The notes beneath the pieces are model-generated. The model saw nothing but the letters and a program-made list of their open reading frames with translations, searched no databases and was not told the DNA's origin. Below, in pieces: positions 1-8,236 of a stretch of 19,221 nt of DNA. Location of the stretch: NCBI GenBank assembly GCA_031291905.1, contig JARLIC010000149.1:1-19221 (forward strand). The letters are read 5' to 3'. How positions within the stretch are numbered: position 1 is the first letter of the stretch; every line of letters begins with the position of its first letter. A program made the translations under genes and the position numbers. The stretch is from Minisyncoccota bacterium (GTDB lineage: Bacteria > Patescibacteriota > Minisyncoccia > UBA6257 > 2-01-FULL-56-20).

Positions 1-1107
1 TCTCTCCAGAAGCGCGGAGGCGGAGCGCTGGATGCGCTGGGGCTTTCCCGCGGATTGTGCGAGAACCGATTCGGGCACGAGGTGGTGATATCGGAGGGCA
101 ACGAGCTCGCGGGCGAGTTCACGGAGAACGAATATCGTCGCGTTGCGAAAATAGCGACGTATGGGTCGAGCGGGGGAAGTTTCCTTCTCAACTCCCTCCT
201 CTTGGTGCGTCCGTTCCGGCTTATCGCCGTCGTGCGAAAATACCGGCCTTCGGTGGTGCACATCACCCACTTCCATCCCTGGGCATTCTTGATATTCCTC
301 TCGCGCCCGTTCTTCGGATATAAGATCGTCTACGGCATACACGAGGACCCTTATTCCCGCAAAGATGCCGGCAATCCGGCGGTGATGGGACCCCTCGAAA
401 GGATGTTCGCGCGATGGGCCGATATGGTGGCGGCATACAGTGATTACATGAAGAGCGTTCTTGAACGGCATATTCCGGGAAGCAGGATTGTGATGATCCG
501 TCCCGGAGATTATCGTTCCTTCTATCCCAATTTCGCGCATAAAGGATTCCATGCGAATGGTACGTTGAAGCTGCTCTTTTTTGGGCCCATCAAGGAATAT
601 AAAGGTGTTGATGTGTTGGTGAGGGCCATGGCCATCTGCAAGGAGCGTGGCATCGATGCGGCACTGACCATCGCCGGCGTGCAGGGTCCTTCAAAAAAGA
701 TAATAAACGAAGACGAGGTGCGAAGCTTGGGGATCGTTTGGATCGACAGGTTCCTGCGGCGCGAGGAAGTGGGCGCGCTTATGGAGGAAGCGGATGTGAT
801 GATGATCCCTTATAAAGAGGCGACCCAGACGACTCCCGGATTGCTTGCGGTGGCATACGGGCTTCCTGCGATAGGCACGAAGAGCGGCGGATTGCCGGAG
901 GAGGTGAGGGACGGAGTGAACGGACTGCTCGTCGACCCCGGGGATGCAAAAGGCCTTGCGGATGTGATCGGAAGGATCTGCGGCAACAGAAGCCTGCTTG
1001 ATGAGTTCGGTAAAGGGGCAAAAATGCTTTACGGGTCGGAGTTCAGTTCGAGATCGATCGCGGAAAAGGCCATCCGGGAAGCGTACGAGCCGTTCTTCAG
1101 GCAGTGA
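1..1107 (+). CDS. GT4 family glycosyltransferase, 5' end cut by window
   Basis: Retaining GT-B glycosyltransferase of the GT4 (glycosyl transferases group 1) type, expected to add a sugar from a nucleotide-sugar to a lipid-linked glycan on the cytoplasmic membrane face. The frame is open to base 1 and the residues there still fit the family (a Gly-rich stretch, then GHEVVISEG), so the true start lies upstream; the TTG at 55 is not a credible start. The C-terminal half has the Rossmann domain pattern, including LLFFGPIKEYKGVDVLV and GLPAIGTKSGGLPEEV. The second Glu of the usual E-x7-E donor-binding motif appears to be Leu (PGLLAVAYGLP), so activity or donor choice may differ. Its 3' end overlaps the convergent GT4 gene by 11 bp. 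The family call is firm; the substrate is unknown. Confidence 0.85.
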   Translation, partial: SLQKRGGGALDALGLSRGLCENRFGHEVVISEGNELAGEFTENEYRRVAKIATYGSSGGSFLLNSLLLVRPFRLIAVVRKYRPSVVHITHFHPWAFLIFLSRPFFGYKIVYGIHEDPYSRKDAGNPAVMGPLERMFARWADMVAAYSDYMKSVLERHIPGSRIVMIRPGDYRSFYPNFAHKGFHANGTLKLLFFGPIKEYKGVDVLVRAMAICKERGIDAALTIAGVQGPSKKIINEDEVRSLGIVWIDRFLRREEVGALMEEADVMMIPYKEATQTTPGLLAVAYGLPAIGTKSGGLPEEVRDGVNGLLVDPGDAKGLADVIGRICGNRSLLDEFGKGAKMLYGSEFSSRSIAEKAIREAYEPFFRQ

Positions 1108-2224
1108 GATCTTCGAAGAGTTCGGCGTAATTCTTTGACATCGTGTCGAGCGAGAAGAGGTCCTTTTTGCCGGGGTCGCAAACATAGAGGGAGGGGTCGG
1201 CCGCGGCTTCCGCGAATTTTTCTATGAACCCGGCTTTGTCGTCGAGTGCATAGAGCGACCGGGCGGTCGTGATCTCCCCGTTGCCTCCGACATTCGAGAC
1301 GAGCACGGGTGTTTCCGCGAACAGGCATTCCTCGAGGGTTATGGGAATGCCCTCGTAGCGCGAGGGGAGCACGAAGAGGTCGAAGGCTTTGAGATACTCT
1401 CCGGCATTGTCGTGCGCTCCCAGAAGGAATATCTTTTCACCGAGCCCGAGCCGCGCGATCGCGGCCTCAAGGAACTGTTTTTGAGGGCCGTCCCCGATGA
1501 GCGTCATGACGGCGTCGGGCCTGACTTTGAGGATGTCGCGAAAACTCTCTATCAAAAATCCGTAATTCTTCTGGTATGATAACCGTCCGATGGACCCTAT
1601 CACGAACCGCGAGCCAAGGTCGCATCCCGCCATTTTGCCGATGGCGGCTCGCGCCTCCTGTCTTGCCATTACGCCGAGCGCCGATACGTCGATGCCGTTA
1701 TAGATGACGACGCCGTTCTTCACGAGCCGGATCTTTTGCGCGGTCTCGAGATTCTCTTTACTGACGAAGACCGGCGCATCTATGAAGGGGAGGAAGAACT
1801 TGAAGAAAAGACGGTAGACGGATTTTACGAGCGGGAAGGCGCGATAGTGCTCGTCAAGCACGGAAAGTCCGTGCACCGTGAAGGCGGTCCTTATCTTTTT
1901 GTCCGCGAGCTTCACGCCGAGCGCGCCGGCAAGGGAATTGGTGCTGTTGAACTGGACGACGTCGTATTTTTCCTTTTTAAGGAATCGCCTCAGTTCAAAG
2001 ACGAAGAAAACGGTGATGAGGGGATTGTGGGTCCGTTTGAGATATTTGAAATTGACGGCGCGCACGCCGTCGAGCTTGAGCTCCGAGGTGAGGAAGTCGC
2101 CCTCTCCGAATCCCACCGTGATATCGAATCCCTTTTGTGTGAGTCCGCGCGCAAGGTTGCGGACGAATACCTGGGCGCCGCCGATATCCCCTTTGGTTAT
2201 TATTATGAGTATCCTTTTAGACAT
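1097..2224 (-). CDS. GT4 family glycosyltransferase
   Basis: A 375-residue GT-B glycosyltransferase likely acting in surface polysaccharide or glycolipid assembly. The N-terminal acceptor domain begins MSKRILIIITKGDIGGAQVF, the typical GT4 start with the GG loop. The C-terminal donor domain has GSIGRLSYQKNYGFLIESF, and an intact E-x7-E motif lies in RYEGIPITLEECLFAETPV. The ATG at 2224 overlaps the last 8 bp of the upstream flippase gene, so the two are probably translated from one minus-strand transcript. No Shine-Dalgarno sequence is visible before the start, which fits coupling to the flippase. Sugar donor and acceptor cannot be read from the sequence. Confidence 0.92.
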   Translation of the reverse strand: MSKRILIIITKGDIGGAQVFVRNLARGLTQKGFDITVGFGEGDFLTSELKLDGVRAVNFKYLKRTHNPLITVFFVFELRRFLKKEKYDVVQFNSTNSLAGALGVKLADKKIRTAFTVHGLSVLDEHYRAFPLVKSVYRLFFKFFLPFIDAPVFVSKENLETAQKIRLVKNGVVIYNGIDVSALGVMARQEARAAIGKMAGCDLGSRFVIGSIGRLSYQKNYGFLIESFRDILKVRPDAVMTLIGDGPQKQFLEAAIARLGLGEKIFLLGAHDNAGEYLKAFDLFVLPSRYEGIPITLEECLFAETPVLVSNVGGNGEITTARSLYALDDKAGFIEKFAEAAADPSLYVCDPGKKDLFSLDTMSKNYAELFEDLTA

Positions 2225-3686
2225 GAGCGGGGACGATCATCATCCTTTTCACCTCTCCCAAAAGAGGCTCACGGAGGACCCAAAGCAGTGCGAAGTAGAC
2301 CACGATGCTGACGGGCACATTCACAATCACGGGCACGCCCGCAAAGAACAGGAGGGCGGTCACCAGCGCCATGGTCGCGCTTGCGGCGAATATCTTTCCG
2401 AGGCTGGGAAGGATCTTGAACGGATTGATCCTTTTCATCATTCCCCAGAGGTACCAGTTCGACAATATCTGCGCGCCGAGCGTGGCGAATGCGGACCCCA
2501 CGATGCCGAAGTGCGGTATCAGAAGGAGATCGAATGCCACATTGGCGATCCCGGCGATGGCCGAAGAGATAATCAGTCCTTTCTGGTGATCGTACGCGAA
2601 TACCGCTGCGGCAATGACCGAGGCGGGGAAATCGAAGATCATGCTGACCATGAGGACCGTGAGCGCCGTGCCGCCGGCATGATAGGCCGCGCCGAACACA
2701 AGGGTCATGACCTGCGTGCCGAGGATCGCGCCTCCGAGCGCCAGCGGTATGGAAGCAAGGAAGACGAAGCCGAGGGTCTTTTCGAATGCCATGCGGAACC
2801 TCAGATCGTCCTTCTTGGCGAGGCGCGAGAGCGCGGGAAGGGTGCCGACTTGGATGATGGCGGGAATGAGATAGAAGATCTGCACGACCCTGATGACGGC
2901 CGAGTAGATGCCGACGTCGGATGCGCTGCGCATCCAGCTGATGATGAGGATGTCGGTGTTGGTGAGGAGCACGCCGAGCGCGCCGATCACCGCGAACGGC
3001 CATGCGGAACTCAGAATGGGCACGATGAGCTTCGCGGAGAAATGGGAGAGGGATTCCTTCAGATAGGGGAAGACGAAGATCAATGCCATGGCGGCGCCCA
3101 ATGCCGTGCCCAGCGCATAGGCCCATGTGAACGAACGAGCGGAGGTGCTGAAGGAAAGGAAGATGAAGCCGAACGTCACGATGGCAATGTTGGTGAAAAG
3201 GAAGATCACCGCGTCCCACTCCATTTTTTCCCGTGCGCGGAGCAGCGCGGAGAAGAAGTCCCGGAACGTGTCGAACGAAAGTATGACGGCGACGAGCGGC
3301 AGGAGCGCGACCGCGCCGGGCAAGGTCGAAAAGAAAGGTGCGACGAAGATGATGACGAGCGCTCCTCCGGCGACGAGCGCCGCTTTTATGAAGAACATGG
3401 TCGAGAATATCTCCATCTTCCTCTCCTCGGATGCCTTGGCGGTCTCCCGGATAAGGATGGAGTTTATGCCCGGATCAAGGAACAGCGAGACGAATCCGGC
3501 GAGTGTCACCGCGTATGAAAATACGCCGTAGCCGGAGGTGCTCAACACCCGCGCCCCGTAGATCACGATGGCGGCCTTGATGAGGCGGCCGCCGTAGCTG
3601 GATATCGAAAGCCAGACGGTGTTCTTGGCCACCGTCTGTTTGGCGGAGATGTTTTTAAACAGGAAATCCTTTATTTTCTTGACCAT
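2217..3686 (-). CDS. Oligosaccharide flippase (Wzx/MOP superfamily)
   Basis: A 489-residue polytopic membrane protein of the polysaccharide biosynthesis/flippase (MOP exporter) family, expected to flip lipid-linked oligosaccharide across the membrane. The N-terminus (KNTVWLSISSYGGRLIKAAI, then ARVLSTSGYGVFSYAVTLAG) is typical of this family, and about 12-14 hydrophobic helices follow to the C-terminus. I chose the ATG at 3686; a TTG at 3725 would add 13 residues that look non-coding (MFCAILYALSIAA). Transcription diverges from the nucleotidyltransferase gene at 3743. The downstream GT4 overlaps by 8 bp. The family call is strong; the exact glycan is unknown. Confidence 0.9.
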   Translation of the reverse strand: MVKKIKDFLFKNISAKQTVAKNTVWLSISSYGGRLIKAAIVIYGARVLSTSGYGVFSYAVTLAGFVSLFLDPGINSILIRETAKASEERKMEIFSTMFFIKAALVAGGALVIIFVAPFFSTLPGAVALLPLVAVILSFDTFRDFFSALLRAREKMEWDAVIFLFTNIAIVTFGFIFLSFSTSARSFTWAYALGTALGAAMALIFVFPYLKESLSHFSAKLIVPILSSAWPFAVIGALGVLLTNTDILIISWMRSASDVGIYSAVIRVVQIFYLIPAIIQVGTLPALSRLAKKDDLRFRMAFEKTLGFVFLASIPLALGGAILGTQVMTLVFGAAYHAGGTALTVLMVSMIFDFPASVIAAAVFAYDHQKGLIISSAIAGIANVAFDLLLIPHFGIVGSAFATLGAQILSNWYLWGMMKRINPFKILPSLGKIFAASATMALVTALLFFAGVPVIVNVPVSIVVYFALLWVLREPLLGEVKRMMIVPAHV

Positions 3687-3742
3687 AGCGGCTATGCTTA
3701 ATGCATATAGGATAGCGCAAAACAAGGCGCCCGTAAATTTAT
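3687..3742. promoter_or_regulatory. Divergent intergenic promoter region
   Basis: A 56-bp gap between two divergently read genes, so it must hold both promoters. On the minus strand TATCCT and TATATG lie 18-28 nt before the flippase ATG. On the plus strand TATAGGAT lies about 30 nt before the nucleotidyltransferase ATG. Neither gene has a clear -10 box at the 6-7 nt distance seen elsewhere in this window, so these two may carry short leaders. Inference only; no strong -35 boxes are seen. Confidence 0.4.
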
Positions 3743-4249
3743 ATGGAATCCGGCGAAGTACAAAAAAAGAAGATCGTCGTCGCGGTGAGCGGTGGGTTCG
3801 ATCCGATCCACATCGGCCATGTGCGGATGTTCGAGCACGCGAAGGCGCTCGGTGACGAATTGGTGGTGATCCTGAACAACGATAATTGGCTCAGGAAGAA
3901 GAAGGGATATGCATTCATGGCGGAGGCCGAGCGTAAGGAGGTGATCGAAGGCTTGCGCGCGGTGGATCGCGTGGTGCTTACCGCGCACGGGGCGGAGCCG
4001 GAGGACATGAGCGTGGCGGAGGCGCTACGCGAACTGAGGCCGGATGTTTTCGCGAACGGCGGCGACCGGAAGCAGGAGAACACTCCCGAGGGCGACGTGT
4101 GCGCGGAGCTCGGGATCGAGATGGCGTTCAATGTGGGCCACGGCGGAAAGGTACAGTCCAGTTCGTGGCTGCTCAAGAAATATCACGAGAACGGTGGAAA
4201 GGATCCCGGCGCTACTCCGGATTCACAAAAAGCGACTTCAGCGTCCTGA
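3743..4249 (+). CDS. Nucleotidyltransferase (cytidylyltransferase-like, RfaE C-domain type)
   Basis: A 168-residue cytidylyltransferase-like enzyme that would join NTP and a phosphorylated sugar or polyol to make an activated donor. The signature is GGFDPIHIGHVRMFEHA at residues 17-33, with the catalytic HxGH at 23-26. NNDNWLRKKKG and the later GGDR and KVQSSSWLLKK segments match the RfaE C-terminal/glycerol-3-phosphate cytidylyltransferase group. No kinase domain is fused, unlike bifunctional RfaE (HldE). The last 12 codons overlap the convergent sugar transferase gene by 38 bp, and that tail (KDPGATPDSQKATSAS) looks unstructured. Its place in the glycan cluster suggests donor supply, but the substrate is not readable. 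Confidence 0.85.
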   Translation: MESGEVQKKKIVVAVSGGFDPIHIGHVRMFEHAKALGDELVVILNNDNWLRKKKGYAFMAEAERKEVIEGLRAVDRVVLTAHGAEPEDMSVAEALRELRPDVFANGGDRKQENTPEGDVCAELGIEMAFNVGHGGKVQSSSWLLKKYHENGGKDPGATPDSQKATSAS

Positions 4250-5561
4250 GAATGATCGCGCCGTCGAGCACGAGCGAGCGGTTCTTCAGATAATAGACAT
4301 CGTACTGGAGCTTCTGCTTCACGTCCGCAAGGTCGCGGTCGGCACGGTGGTTGATCTGCGCCCAGCCGGTGACGCCCGGGAGGGTGAGAAGGCGCACTTC
4401 GTAGTAGGGGATCTGCTTCCTTAGCTTCTCCACTATCTCGGGCCGCTCGGGGCGCGGGCCGACGAACGAGGTGTCGCCGCGGATGATGTTGACGAGCTGC
4501 GGCAGTTCGTCGAGGTGCGATGCGCGGAGCACGCCGCCGAATGCCGTGATACGCGGGTCCTTCTTGCCGGACCATTGCGCGCCGTTCGTCTCGGCCTGGC
4601 CGTCGGGTGCGAGCGCCACCATGCTGCGGAACTTGTAGAGCATGAACGTGCGGCCGAGCCTGCCGACGCGCTCCTGGCGGATGAACACCGGCCCGCGGGA
4701 GGTGAGCTTCACAATGAGCGCGATCAGGATCTCGACCGGAAGAAGGACGATGCCAAGCACGAGTGCGCCGACGAACTCCAGCGCGCGCTTCAGGGGATCA
4801 TAGAACTGCCCGACGTTCTCGATGTTCTCCAGGAACCACGCTTCTTCAAGATCGTCGAGGGGCACCTTGCGCAGGATCGTCTCGTAGAAGTTCACGAGGT
4901 CGCTCACGAGGATACCCTTGCTGAAGCAATCGTACAGTACGGCCGCAAGCGCGCTCTCGCGCTTGAGCCGGCGGGGGATGATGATCAGATTGACCTTCTC
5001 GCGCGCGGCAGCCTCGGCGATCCGTGCGGGCCGGGCGTACGCCTCCTTCTCGTCGATCTCGATCATGATCTCGTAGCCGAGCTGGGGATTTTCGAGGAGC
5101 GTCTTCTTGATCTCCTCGCCGATCGCGTCGCCGTTCACCATGAGGATCTTGTTGGGTGCGCCGCCGAACGTCATGGCGCGGTTCAGGAACCGCCGCCAGA
5201 ACGTTTCCAGGATGGCGAAGATGACGATGAAAAGAAGAAGATTCGTTTTTGGCGCGATGCCGAACGAAGGAACGGAATAGAAGAGCAGGATGGCGATCGC
5301 CGCGTTGATCGCAAGGCAGAGGAGCAGGGTCTTTACGAAATCGATGTTGTTGCGCAGGCGCCGCAGGTCGTAGAGGCCGGCGACATAGAACACGGCGACC
5401 CAAAGGATGAACACGACGGTGAACGGAGTGATATGTTCGCCGATATAACCGTAATATTCGCCCCGATAGCGGATAAGGAGCGTGATAAAGAGCGTCGCGT
5501 ACAGCGCCGCCACGTCGGCCACAAAGAACAGGAATGCCTTCAGTTTGTTCCCCAAATCCAT
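4212..5561 (-). CDS. Polyprenyl-phosphate sugar-1-phosphate transferase (bacterial sugar transferase)
   Basis: A 449-residue initiating enzyme of glycan synthesis: it moves a sugar-1-phosphate from a nucleotide-sugar to undecaprenyl-phosphate. Four N-terminal membrane helices (about residues 8-30, 44-64, 80-97, 103-122) lead into a Rossmann-like domain (KILMVNGDAIGEEI). A fifth hydrophobic segment comes near residues 260-290, followed by the catalytic domain with RQERVGRLGRTFMLYKFRSM, the LDELPQ acidic pair, VGPRPERPE and LPGVTGWAQIN. This is the WbaP/exopolysaccharide glycosylphosphotransferase layout. I chose the ATG at 5561 because a longer frame from 5642 would overlap the upstream GT2 gene and starts with unrelated residues. 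A TATAAT ends 6 nt before this ATG. Confidence 0.93.
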   Translation of the reverse strand: MDLGNKLKAFLFFVADVAALYATLFITLLIRYRGEYYGYIGEHITPFTVVFILWVAVFYVAGLYDLRRLRNNIDFVKTLLLCLAINAAIAILLFYSVPSFGIAPKTNLLLFIVIFAILETFWRRFLNRAMTFGGAPNKILMVNGDAIGEEIKKTLLENPQLGYEIMIEIDEKEAYARPARIAEAAAREKVNLIIIPRRLKRESALAAVLYDCFSKGILVSDLVNFYETILRKVPLDDLEEAWFLENIENVGQFYDPLKRALEFVGALVLGIVLLPVEILIALIVKLTSRGPVFIRQERVGRLGRTFMLYKFRSMVALAPDGQAETNGAQWSGKKDPRITAFGGVLRASHLDELPQLVNIIRGDTSFVGPRPERPEIVEKLRKQIPYYEVRLLTLPGVTGWAQINHRADRDLADVKQKLQYDVYYLKNRSLVLDGAIILRTLKSLFVNPE

Positions 5562-5573
5562 GCCCTTATTATA
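5562..5573 (-). promoter_or_regulatory. -10 box giving a likely leaderless mRNA for the sugar transferase
   Basis: On the minus strand TATAAT (5573-5568) is followed by six bases (AAGGGC) and then the ATG at 5561. The start codon would therefore be at or next to the transcription start. A weak -35, TTTACG, lies 18 bp upstream. The box overlaps the TAA stop of the upstream GT2 gene (5571-5569), so this gene can be transcribed separately from the GT2 genes. Confidence 0.6.
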
Positions 5574-6453
5574 AGCGTAAGCGGGAAGATGCGTAAATGA
5601 GCCCTCCCACGACGGCAAGGATGACCGCGAGTACGCCGGCAACGATCACGACCGCGAGCGACCATTCCCTTATCCGGCTTTCGGGCTTGTAGGCCGTTTT
5701 CTGGTCGGCAAACCGCACCTCGGTGGAGGTCAGCGTGAACGGTTTGTTGAAGAATGTGATCCAGAAATAATTGAGCGCGTAGCGGAGGCCCATCGTCAGG
5801 GTCCCTTCCTTCGCGAGGCGCCGGCCGGAGGAACGCATGGCGAACGCGAACGAGAAGCGCACTTCTCCCGCCTTGCTCAATCGCCGCGCGAGGTCCGCGT
5901 CGTCGCCGTAAAAGGTGAGGCTCACGTCGTGCCCGCCGATCTTTTGGAGCGCGTCGCGGCGCACGATCTCGGTGCCGCCCTGGATGACCGACGTGTTCCG
6001 GATGAGGAAGTTGTTCACAAGATACACCACATAAGATGCTCCGTAGAAGAGCCTTACGAGCATTCGTATGCCGAGCGGCAGGTCGTAATAGATGAACGGG
6101 CCGGATAGGCAGACGAGGTTCGGGTCTTTTGCGAACGCGCGCTCCGCGCGTTCGATCCACCCCGGCAGCAGTTCCGTATCGGCGTCGAGGAACGCGACAA
6201 GGTCGCCCTTCGAGACCGCGAATCCCGTTTCTCGCGCACGGTTCGCGCCGCGCCGCGGCTCATGGATGAGCGTGATAATAGGATACTTTTTGGAATATTC
6301 CTCGACGATCGCGCATGTCCGGTCGCTCGAGTTGTTGTCGACCACGATAACCTCGTAGCCTTCGCGTCCGCCGATCTCGCGGAGGAGCGCATCGAAACAG
6401 AGGTTGAGGTAACCCTCCTCGTTGTACGCGGGAATGACGAAGCTGATTTTCAT
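5569..6453 (-). CDS. GT2 family glycosyltransferase with C-terminal membrane anchor
   Basis: A 294-residue inverting GT-A glycosyltransferase. It begins MKISFVIPAYNEEGYL, the classic GT2 start, with VVDNNSSD for nucleotide binding and FLDADTEL as the metal-binding DxD motif. GPFIYYDLPLGIRML and FYGDDADLARRLSKAG follow. A single hydrophobic helix near the C-terminus (VVIVAGVLAVILAVVGGLI) probably anchors it to the membrane. It is closely similar to the next gene upstream (6467-7486), sharing order, motifs and tail, so the pair looks like a tandem duplication. The gap to the upstream gene is 13 bp. No Shine-Dalgarno sequence is seen. It probably extends a lipid-linked glycan; donor unknown. Confidence 0.92.
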   Translation of the reverse strand: MKISFVIPAYNEEGYLNLCFDALLREIGGREGYEVIVVDNNSSDRTCAIVEEYSKKYPIITLIHEPRRGANRARETGFAVSKGDLVAFLDADTELLPGWIERAERAFAKDPNLVCLSGPFIYYDLPLGIRMLVRLFYGASYVVYLVNNFLIRNTSVIQGGTEIVRRDALQKIGGHDVSLTFYGDDADLARRLSKAGEVRFSFAFAMRSSGRRLAKEGTLTMGLRYALNYFWITFFNKPFTLTSTEVRFADQKTAYKPESRIREWSLAVVIVAGVLAVILAVVGGLIYASSRLRL

Positions 6454-6466
6454 GATGATCGGTGGA

Positions 6467-7486
6467 TCAATTTCCCATGCCCGGTTGCGGCACGGTCGTT
6501 ATTGTGGAGGTGGAATGCCTGGTAAAACGTGTCCTTATTTGCACGGCGGCCTTCTGGGCGGCCACCTTGGCCTCGAACTCCCACCGGACGAGGCTTATCG
6601 TGTTCACGGTGCCGGTTGCCGCGACGGAATAGGCGGCATACGCGCCGCCGCCGACGATGACGACGAATATCAGAATGGCGCACGAGGCAATGACGAACTC
6701 GCGCACCCTATGTTCGGGTTTGTAATTCTTTTTACCCTTGTCCACGAAACGGATGTCGATATAGTCCTTGGTGAACGGTTTTTTGAAATACATGATCCAG
6801 AAATAATTGAGCGCATAGCGGAGCCCTATGGAGAGGCCGCCTTCCTTCGCCATCCTCCGGGAAGAGGAGCGCGCGGGCAGGTGGAAGACGAAACGTACCT
6901 TGCCCACTTTGCTCAGTCGCCGTGCGACGTCGGAATCCTCGCCGTAGAAGCTCAAGCTCTCGTCGTAGCCGCCGATCTTTTCGAGCGCGCTTCGCCGCAC
7001 CACGAAGTTACCGCCCTGGAGCATGGAGCCCACGCGCAATATGAAACGGTTGATGACATAGAAGACATAGCCGACGCCGTAAAAGAAGATCGTGATGACC
7101 TGGATGCTCACGGGCGCATCGTAATATATGAACGGGCCGGAAAGTGCCACGAGTCTTTCGTCCCTTTCGAATGCGCGGAACACCTTTTCGATCCAGCCCG
7201 GCGTGATGCGGGTGTCGGCGTCCACGTTCGCGACGATGTCGCCCGTCGAGGCCGTATAGCCGGCCCGCCTTGCGTGCACGATCCCTTTACTCTGCTCGTT
7301 TACCACAATGACGTCCTGGTAGCGCCGCGCGACGGCCTCCGTGCCGTCGGTGGATGCGTTGTTGACCACAATGATCTCGATGTCCGCCGCGTGCGGGGAC
7401 GCCTTCTTTTCGGCGACGATCGCGTCCAGGCAATCCGCGAGATAGTGCTCTTCGTTGTACGCGGGAATGACGAAACTGAGTTTCAT
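6467..7486 (-). CDS. GT2 family glycosyltransferase with C-terminal membrane anchor (paralogue)
   Basis: A 339-residue GT-A glycosyltransferase starting MKLSFVIPAYNEEHYLADCL. It has VVNNASTDGT, NVDADTRITPGWIEKVFRAF with the DxD motif, GPFIYYDAPVSIQ, LQGGNFVVRRSALEKIGGYD and FYGEDSDVARRLSKVGKVRF. One membrane helix (FVIASCAILIFVVIVGGGAY) sits near residue 275. It then carries a tail of about 45 residues that its downstream paralogue lacks, rich in Thr, Arg and Ser. Same-strand neighbours lie 13 bp downstream and 25 bp upstream, consistent with an operon of three GT2 genes. No ribosome binding site is visible. The family call is firm, the sugar is not known. Confidence 0.92.
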   Translation of the reverse strand: MKLSFVIPAYNEEHYLADCLDAIVAEKKASPHAADIEIIVVNNASTDGTEAVARRYQDVIVVNEQSKGIVHARRAGYTASTGDIVANVDADTRITPGWIEKVFRAFERDERLVALSGPFIYYDAPVSIQVITIFFYGVGYVFYVINRFILRVGSMLQGGNFVVRRSALEKIGGYDESLSFYGEDSDVARRLSKVGKVRFVFHLPARSSSRRMAKEGGLSIGLRYALNYFWIMYFKKPFTKDYIDIRFVDKGKKNYKPEHRVREFVIASCAILIFVVIVGGGAYAAYSVAATGTVNTISLVRWEFEAKVAAQKAAVQIRTRFTRHSTSTITTVPQPGMGN

Positions 7487-7511
7487 GGGAATGGTGGGGA
7501 TGGCCGGCCGG

Positions 7512-8228
7512 TTATCGCGTCTCTTTCCATTTTTTATCGTACGACCGGTTGAAAATGAGGAACGAGAAATAATTGGCGGTCCACAGCCAGAGCAGGCGCG
7601 GCCATCCCATGATGTGCGCGCGGCGGCCGGTGTGGAAGATGGTGAGCCGGGGGTCGAGCCGCGTCTTTCCGATGCGCGCGAGCCGCATGATGATGTCGTT
7701 GTCCTCGGTGACCACGAGATGTTCCTGGTAGCCGTGGATCCTTTCGAATGCGCTGCGGCGGATCATCTGGAACTTTCCTGGCGTGGCGCCGCGGTGCAGC
7801 ACGTTATTGTTGAAGCGCACGAGCAGGCTCACGAAGCCGTAGACGATGCGGTCCATGACCCTCGCGTTCTCCGGAATGACGGCGATGTTCGTGACGACCG
7901 CGAGCAGCTCCGGGTCCCGCGCGAAATCCTCCAGCGCGAACTTATAGAACCGGTTCGGGTCGGGGATGGTCGCGTCGGCATCCACGAACGCGAAGAACTC
8001 GCCCTTGGCGATCTCCGCAGCGCGGTTCCTGTTCCATGCGATGGTGTGCTCGTGGCCCGTGTCGATCACGGTCGCGTACCGCGCCGCGATCTCCCTGGTC
8101 CTGTCCGTGCTCCCGCCGTCCGCGACGATGATCTCGTACTCGACCTCCGTCAGTTTGTCCTTTATCTGCCCGAGCGTCGTGCCGATGGCCTTTTCCTCGT
8201 TGAGGGTCGGGATGATTATGGATATCAT
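7512..8228 (-). CDS. GT2 family glycosyltransferase
   Basis: A 238-residue GT-A glycosyltransferase. MISIIIPTLNEEKAIGTTLG is the GT2 start, IIVADGGSTDRT the nucleotide-binding segment and FVDADATIPD the DxD motif. GKFQMIRRSAFERIHGYQE and VTEDNDIIMRLARIG match the acceptor side. Unlike the next two genes it has no clear anchor beyond a hydrophobic segment near the C-terminus (LLWLWTANYFSFLIFN). It is more distant from those two, so it is not part of the tandem duplication. The start lies 8 nt after the stop of the DedA-like gene, and no Shine-Dalgarno sequence is present, so the gene is probably co-transcribed from the promoter at 8838-8843. Confidence 0.92.
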   Translation of the reverse strand: MISIIIPTLNEEKAIGTTLGQIKDKLTEVEYEIIVADGGSTDRTREIAARYATVIDTGHEHTIAWNRNRAAEIAKGEFFAFVDADATIPDPNRFYKFALEDFARDPELLAVVTNIAVIPENARVMDRIVYGFVSLLVRFNNNVLHRGATPGKFQMIRRSAFERIHGYQEHLVVTEDNDIIMRLARIGKTRLDPRLTIFHTGRRAHIMGWPRLLWLWTANYFSFLIFNRSYDKKWKETR

Positions 8229-8236
8229 GGGAATAC

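Noticed and set aside
1878..3518. Long open frame on the plus strand (546 codons)
   Set aside because: It is antisense to the flippase and GT4 genes, its translation is rich in Glu, Arg, His and Asp with no family resemblance, and the minus-strand frames match known families.
4515..5600. Plus-strand open frame of 361 codons
   Set aside because: Antisense shadow of the sugar transferase; charged low-complexity translation without motifs.
6422..7552. Plus-strand open frame of 376 codons
   Set aside because: Antisense shadow of the GT2 gene at 6467-7486; no recognisable domain.
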